Source: DATACQ01 sp036555515
GTDB taxonomy: Bacteria; Desulfobacterota; Binatia; UBA9968
Assembly: GCA_036555515.1 (NCBI GenBank)
Contig: DATBLC010000089.1
Coordinates: 15,478-79,477, forward strand
Length of the DNA: 64,000 nt
Direction of reading: 5' to 3'
Translations under genes and position numbers: made by a program
Notes under the pieces: generated by a model
What the model was told of the DNA's origin: nothing
Databases searched by the model: none
The model's input: the letters and a program-made list of their open reading frames with translations, nothing else
Shown here: positions 59,800 through 64,000 of the stretch, piece after piece
Numbering within the stretch: position 1 is the first letter of the stretch
Layout of the letters: the number at the start of each line of letters is the position of its first letter

Positions 59800-62700
59800 G
59801 AATATTGTCTCTCCCCCCTTTGCTTACCAAAGAGCCAAAGGCGCAACAGGGCGAGCAGTTCTTCCGCGTTGACCGGCTTGGCGATGTAATCTGAGGCTCC
59901 CGCTTCAAGACATTTTTCCCGGTCGCCCTTCATCGCCTTCGCCGTAAGAGCGAGAATTGGCATGAGCCGGTGCCGGGGATTCCGGCGGATGCGCCGCATG
60001 GTTTCGTAACCGTCCATTCCCGGCATCATGATATCCATCAACACGGCATCGATGTCTTGATTTTGAGCCAGCCGCGATATCGCCTCGGCGCCGGTCTCGG
60101 CGCTCGCCACCCGCACACCGTGCCGCTCGAGCAGACTGGTCAGGGCGAAGATGTTGCGCACGTCGTCGTCCACCACCAGCACCTTCCTGCCCCGCAGCGC
60201 CTCATCGGATTGACGCAATCGTTGCAACATCTGCTGTTTGTGGCGGGGAAGTTCGGCCGCGACCAGATGCAGAAACAAGGAAGTCTCGTCGAGCAACCGT
60301 TCGGGAGACTGGACGTTCTTCAGAACGACGCTTTCCGCCATCCGCACCAACTGAGTTTCATCTTCTTCGGTCAGCTCCTTGCCCGTGCAAACGACAATCG
60401 GCAATTCCCGGAGCACCGACTGCTGCCGGATCCGTTCCATTAATTCGAAGCCCGAGATATCCGGCAGCCGCAAATCCAGCACCATGCAATCGAACTTGCC
60501 GCCCTGCAAAGCATTCCAGGCCTCGGCGCCACTTCCCGCCGTGGCGATCTCCACGCCTTCGTGGCTGAGTAATTCGACGACGCTTTGCCGCTCGATCTCG
60601 TTGTCTTCGACGATCAGCAGCCGTCTGCAGGGCGATTGGGCATACTTAAGCACGCGGTCGAACGCCTTTTCCAACTCTTCGGTGGTTGCTGGTTTGATCA
60701 GAAAAGAAAAGGCGCCGTGTCCGAGCCCTTGTAGCCGCTCTTCCGCGACGCTGATAATTTGCACCGGAATGTGCCGGAGCGATGCGTCCTGTTTCAGATG
60801 GTTCAAGACCGTCCATCCCAGCATATCAGGCAAAAAGACATCCAACATGATCGCCAGCGGCTTGAACTCCCGGGCCAGGGAGCAAACATGTCCGCCCTCA
60901 GTCGTCACCACGCCTTTAAATCCCTTCTGCCGCGCCAAATCGAGCAATACGCGGGCAAAAGGAGGATCGTCCTCGACGATGAGGACAGTCGGATCATCCC
61001 GCAGAACAGACTCGCGGTCGTCGGTAATCGCCTCCACCTTTGGCGCCTGTTGCACGATCAGCGGCGCCGGTCCAAGCGATCCGGCAAGTTTGCGCGTCGC
61101 GGCCGGCGCCAACGAAACGAGAAAGTTCTCCGGCAAGTAGAGCGTAAAAGTGCTGCCCTGGCCGGGCGTGCTGGTGAGCCGGATCTCTCCCCCCAATAGC
61201 GTCGCCAGTTCGCGGCTGATCGCAAGCCCGAGCCCGGTGCCGCCGTAGCGCCGGCTTGTTCCCGCGTCGGCCTGGTGGAACGCCTCAAAAATAAGTCTTT
61301 GTTTTTCGGGCTGAATGCCGATGCCGGTATCGCGCACCTCAAAGGCGATCACCCGGGAGGCGCCGTTCAGCACGGCATGATCCGGACTCCAGCCGGCGCC
61401 GGCCACCGATATGCGAAAATCCACGCGCCCGTGTGCGGTAAACTTGAAGGCGTTGGACAGGAGATTCTTCAATACCTGCTGGAGCCGCTTGAGATCTGTG
61501 CTCAAACTGTGCGGCAGTTGCGGGTCCAACTCGATGTCGAACGCCAGGTGTTTGACATCGGCCAGGTGGCGGAAGCTGCGCTCCACGGCGTCGCGCAATT
61601 TGGCGAACGGGACGTCCTCGGGTTCGACTGTGACGGTGCCGGATTCGATCTTTGAGAGATCTAGGATATCACTGATGAGATTCAGCAGGTCTGTGCCGGC
61701 GGCGTGAACATTTCTGGCAAACTCAACCTGTTTGGCGTTGAGGTTGCCGTCGCGGTTGTCGGCGAGCTGTTGGGCCAGGATCAAGATGCTGTTCAGCGGC
61801 GTGCGCAGCTCGTGCGACATGTTAGCGAGAAAATCGGATTTGTACTTGGAAGTGAGCGCCAGCTCGGCGGCTTTCTCCTCGACGGCGTGGCGCGCTTGCT
61901 CGATTTCGTTGTTCTTGCGCTCGACCTCGGCGTTTTGTTCGGCCAGCTGCTGCGCCTTTTTGGCCAGCTCCAGATTGGTCTGCTGCAACTCGCCTTGCTG
62001 AGTTTGCAGTTCGCTGGCGAGTTTTTGCGATTGCTGCAGCAAGCCTTCCGTGCGCATCGTTGCCTCGATTGTGTTGAGCACGATGCCGATGCTTTCCGTC
62101 AGCTGGTCGAGAAATCTCAAGTGAGTCGGAGTGAACTCGGCCAAAGAGGCGAGCTCGATGACAGCCTTCGTCTGCCCCTCGAAAAGCACGGGAAGCACGA
62201 TTAGATTGCGCGGCTGCGCCTCGCCCAGGCCCGAGTTGATTCGCACATAATCACTCGGAATGTCGGTGAGCAAAATGCGGCTTTTCTCCAGAGCGCATTG
62301 GCCCACCAGGCCAACGCCCAACGCTAGCTGTGCCTTTTCGTCCTGGCTATCGTCGCGCGCGTAGCCGGCGAGCCTGCGCAGATGCGGCGCGCCGTTGCTC
62401 GAATCCATTTGATAGATCGTGCCATACTGCGCTCTGACCAGCGGCGCCAACTCAGTAAGGAGCATTCTTCCGACAGTTGTGAGGTCGCGCTGCCCCTGCA
62501 GCATACTGGTAAAATTGGCGAGGTTGGTCTTCAGCCAGTCCTGCTCGGTGTTCTGATCCGTCGTCTTGCGGAGATTCTGGATCATGGCGTTAATGTTGTC
62601 TTTGAGCTCGGCCACTTCGCCGCGCGCCTCGACGTGGATCGCCCGGGTCAGGTCGCCTTTAGTGACGGCGGTGGCCACATCGGCGATGGCGCGCACCTGG

Positions 62701-64000
62701 GTTGTGAGATTGGCGGCAAGCAGGTTGACGTTGTCGGTCAGGTCCTTCCAAATTCCCGCCGCTCCGGGCACGTTTGCTTGCCCGCCTAGCCGTCCTTCAA
62801 CGCCAACTTCGCGGGCAACAGTGGTTACCTGCTCGGCAAATATCGCCAGAGTATCGGTCATGTTGTTGATGGTTTCGGCCAGCGCCGCGACCTCGCCTTT
62901 GGTTTCCACGGTGAGCTTTTCTCTCAAACTGCCGTTGGCAACGGCGGTGACAACCTTTACGATACCGCGCACTTGAGCAGTCAAATTGCCGGCCATCAAA
63001 TTGACGTTGTCGGTCAAATCCTTCCAGGTGCCAGCGACGCCGGGGACGACGGCCTGGCCGCCGAGCTTGCCGTCGGTGCCCACTTCGCGCGCGACTCGGG
63101 TGACTTCGGCGGCGAACGCGTTCAACTGATCGACCATTGTGTTAATGGCTTCTTTTAACTGCAAGATCTCGCCGCGCACATCGACGGTGATCTTCTTGGA
63201 TAGGTCGCCGCGGGCTACCGCAATCGTCACATCCGCGATGTTACGAACCTGGGCGGTCAAGTTGCCCGCCATGAAGTTGACGCTGTCGGTCAAGTCTTTC
63301 CATGTGCCGGCCACGCCGGGCACCTGCGCCTGGCCGCCAAGCTTGCCGTCGGTGCCCACTTCGCGCGCCACGCGCGTCACCTCCGCCGCAAAACCGTTCA
63401 ACTGATCGACCATCGTGTTGATGGCGTCTTTCAACTGCAGGATCTCGCCGCGCACGTCGACGGTGATTTTCTTCGACAGATCGCCGTTGGCGACGGCGAT
63501 CGTCACTTCAGCGATGTTGCGGACTTGGGCGGTCAGATTGCCGGCCATGATGTTGACGCTTTCGGTCAGATCCTTCCAAACGCCGCTGACGTCGCGCACC
63601 TGCGCCTGGCCGCCGAGCTTGCCGTCGGTGCCGACTTCGCGGGCGACGCGGGTCACTTCGGCGGCAAAACTACGCAGCTGATCGACCATGGTGTTGATCG
63701 CTTCCTTGAGCTGGAGGATTTCGCCGCGCACGTCGACGGTGATTTTCTTCGACAGGTCGCCGTTGGCGACGGCGATGGTGACATCGGCGATGTTTCTAAC
63801 CTGAGCGGTCAGATTGCCGGCCATGATATTCACGCTTTCGGTCAGGTCCTTCCACACGCCGCTCACGTCACGCACCTCGGCCTGGCCGCCGAGCTTGCCG
63901 TCGGTGCCGACTTCGCGAGCGACGCGGGTAACTTCGGCGGCGAAGCTGCGCAGCTGATCGACCATGGTGTTGATCGCTTCCTTGAGCTGGAGGATTTCGC
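59796..64000 (-). CDS. Multi-HAMP hybrid histidine kinase, start beyond the window
   Basis: At least 1400 residues are present; the frame continues past the right edge. From the window edge inward: at least five tandem HAMP units of 92 residues, a GAF domain (GQRDLTTVGRMLLTELAPLV ... AVIELASLAEF), a coiled coil (QQSQKLASELQTQQ ... ELALTSKYKSDF), HisKA with the phospho-His in ANMSHELRTPLNS, HATPase (GTGLGLAISRELATLLGG) and three receivers with Asp in IMLDVFLPDM, MVLDLRLPDI and VLMDIMMPGM. No membrane span is seen in this part. The plan is that of group III hybrid kinases (fungal Nik1/Os-1 and bacterial look-alikes), whose HAMP stacks sense osmotic conditions. A mostly cytoplasmic osmo- or stress-sensing role is inferred. 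Confidence 0.92.
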   Translation of the reverse strand, partial: EILQLKEAINTMVDQLRSFAAEVTRVAREVGTDGKLGGQAEVRDVSGVWKDLTESVNIMAGNLTAQVRNIADVTIAVANGDLSKKITVDVRGEILQLKEAINTMVDQLRSFAAEVTRVAREVGTDGKLGGQAQVRDVSGVWKDLTESVNIMAGNLTAQVRNIAEVTIAVANGDLSKKITVDVRGEILQLKDAINTMVDQLNGFAAEVTRVAREVGTDGKLGGQAQVPGVAGTWKDLTDSVNFMAGNLTAQVRNIADVTIAVARGDLSKKITVDVRGEILQLKEAINTMVDQLNAFAAEVTRVAREVGTDGKLGGQAVVPGVAGTWKDLTDNVNLMAGNLTAQVRGIVKVVTAVANGSLREKLTVETKGEVAALAETINNMTDTLAIFAEQVTTVAREVGVEGRLGGQANVPGAAGIWKDLTDNVNLLAANLTTQVRAIADVATAVTKGDLTRAIHVEARGEVAELKDNINAMIQNLRKTTDQNTEQDWLKTNLANFTSMLQGQRDLTTVGRMLLTELAPLVRAQYGTIYQMDSSNGAPHLRRLAGYARDDSQDEKAQLALGVGLVGQCALEKSRILLTDIPSDYVRINSGLGEAQPRNLIVLPVLFEGQTKAVIELASLAEFTPTHLRFLDQLTESIGIVLNTIEATMRTEGLLQQSQKLASELQTQQGELQQTNLELAKKAQQLAEQNAEVERKNNEIEQARHAVEEKAAELALTSKYKSDFLANMSHELRTPLNSILILAQQLADNRDGNLNAKQVEFARNVHAAGTDLLNLISDILDLSKIESGTVTVEPEDVPFAKLRDAVERSFRHLADVKHLAFDIELDPQLPHSLSTDLKRLQQVLKNLLSNAFKFTAHGRVDFRISVAGAGWSPDHAVLNGASRVIAFEVRDTGIGIQPEKQRLIFEAFHQADAGTSRRYGGTGLGLAISRELATLLGGEIRLTSTPGQGSTFTLYLPENFLVSLAPAATRKLAGSLGPAPLIVQQAPKVEAITDDRESVLRDDPTVLIVEDDPPFARVLLDLARQKGFKGVVTTEGGHVCSLAREFKPLAIMLDVFLPDMLGWTVLNHLKQDASLRHIPVQIISVAEERLQGLGHGAFSFLIKPATTEELEKAFDRVLKYAQSPCRRLLIVEDNEIERQSVVELLSHEGVEIATAGSGAEAWNALQGGKFDCMVLDLRLPDISGFELMERIRQQSVLRELPIVVCTGKELTEEDETQLVRMAESVVLKNVQSPERLLDETSLFLHLVAAELPRHKQQMLQRLRQSDEALRGRKVLVVDDDVRNIFALTSLLERHGVRVASAETGAEAISRLAQNQDIDAVLMDIMMPGMDGYETMRRIRRNPRHRLMPILALTAKAMKGDREKCLEAGASDYIAKPVNAEELLALLRLWLFGKQRGERQYS
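62586..64000. repeat. Tandem 276-bp repeat encoding HAMP units
   Basis: Unit boundaries (the ATG of MVDQL-type starts) at 63965, 63689, 63413, 63137 and 62861, exactly 276 bases apart; each unit encodes 92 residues. The right-hand units are very alike at DNA level, the last (62586-62861, MTDTLAIF) more diverged. The array continues beyond the window. Confidence 0.9.

Noticed and set aside
62586..64000. Regular repeats as a CRISPR array
   Set aside because: Units are 276 bases, fully coding, and show HAMP sequence without spacers.

Overview
The window is a GC-rich (roughly 58-60% by eye) bacterial chromosome segment packed with metabolic and transport genes. No rRNA, tRNA, CRISPR array, transposase or phage gene was seen. 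The mix (UbiD-type decarboxylases, bicupins, hydantoinase/oxoprolinase, TRAP and TAXI transporters, a molybdenum hydroxylase, DUF35/thiolase-like pair, very long multi-HAMP hybrid kinase) together with dispersed heptad repeats of the type GTTCAAN resembles uncultured soil or groundwater lineages such as Binatota-like 'Deltaproteobacteria', Rokubacteria/Methylomirabilota or Tectomicrobia. That placement is an inference from gene content only.

Layout. 1-5.7 kb (minus strand): a TIR-domain protein cut by the left edge, then hyuA-hyuB and an NAD-dependent epimerase. 5.9-18 kb: mostly stand-alone genes (alpha/beta hydrolase, PuuD-like membrane protein, MFS exporter, RumA-type methyltransferase, metallo-beta-lactamase-fold hydrolase, YjbQ, stand-alone carboxyltransferase, histidine phosphatase, bicupin, EutA-like reactivase). 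18.2-25.0 kb (plus): a catabolic/uptake unit of thiolase-like protein, DUF35 protein, amidohydrolase, SDR and a TRAP transporter (DctPQM). 25.0-26.9 kb: a Usp-like gene and a gene-poor stretch with a textbook sigma-54 promoter in front of a 21-codon hydrophobic peptide, then a small hypothetical gene.

26.9-48.1 kb (minus): an almost uninterrupted 16-gene array, the most unusual part of the window. It holds four UbiD-family decarboxylases, three bicupins, four related periplasmic binding proteins, one fused two-domain ABC permease, a three-subunit molybdenum hydroxylase and a TAXI-type binding protein. Two of the four UbiD proteins have Ser where the catalytic Arg of the family sits, and one of these also has its catalytic Glu shifted by one residue. 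I infer a system for uptake and conversion of (hetero)aromatic or similar carboxylic acids; no substrate can be read from the sequence.

48.6-54.3 kb (minus): a pyridine nucleotide-disulfide oxidoreductase and a complete sugar-type ABC importer (binding protein, two permeases, ATPase). 54.5-64 kb (minus): a multi-HAMP hybrid histidine kinase running off the right edge, a receiver-PAS histidine kinase that overlaps it by 4 bp, an NtrC-type sigma-54 activator, and a protein that fuses two universal-stress domains to a glucosyl-3-phosphoglycerate synthase. This suggests an osmotic/stress signalling block controlling a compatible solute, and supplies a sigma-54 activator in the same window as the sigma-54 promoter.

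Several intergenic gaps carry heptad or nonad repeats, often as inverted pairs able to form hairpins; four of them lie between convergent or adjacent genes where a terminator would be expected.
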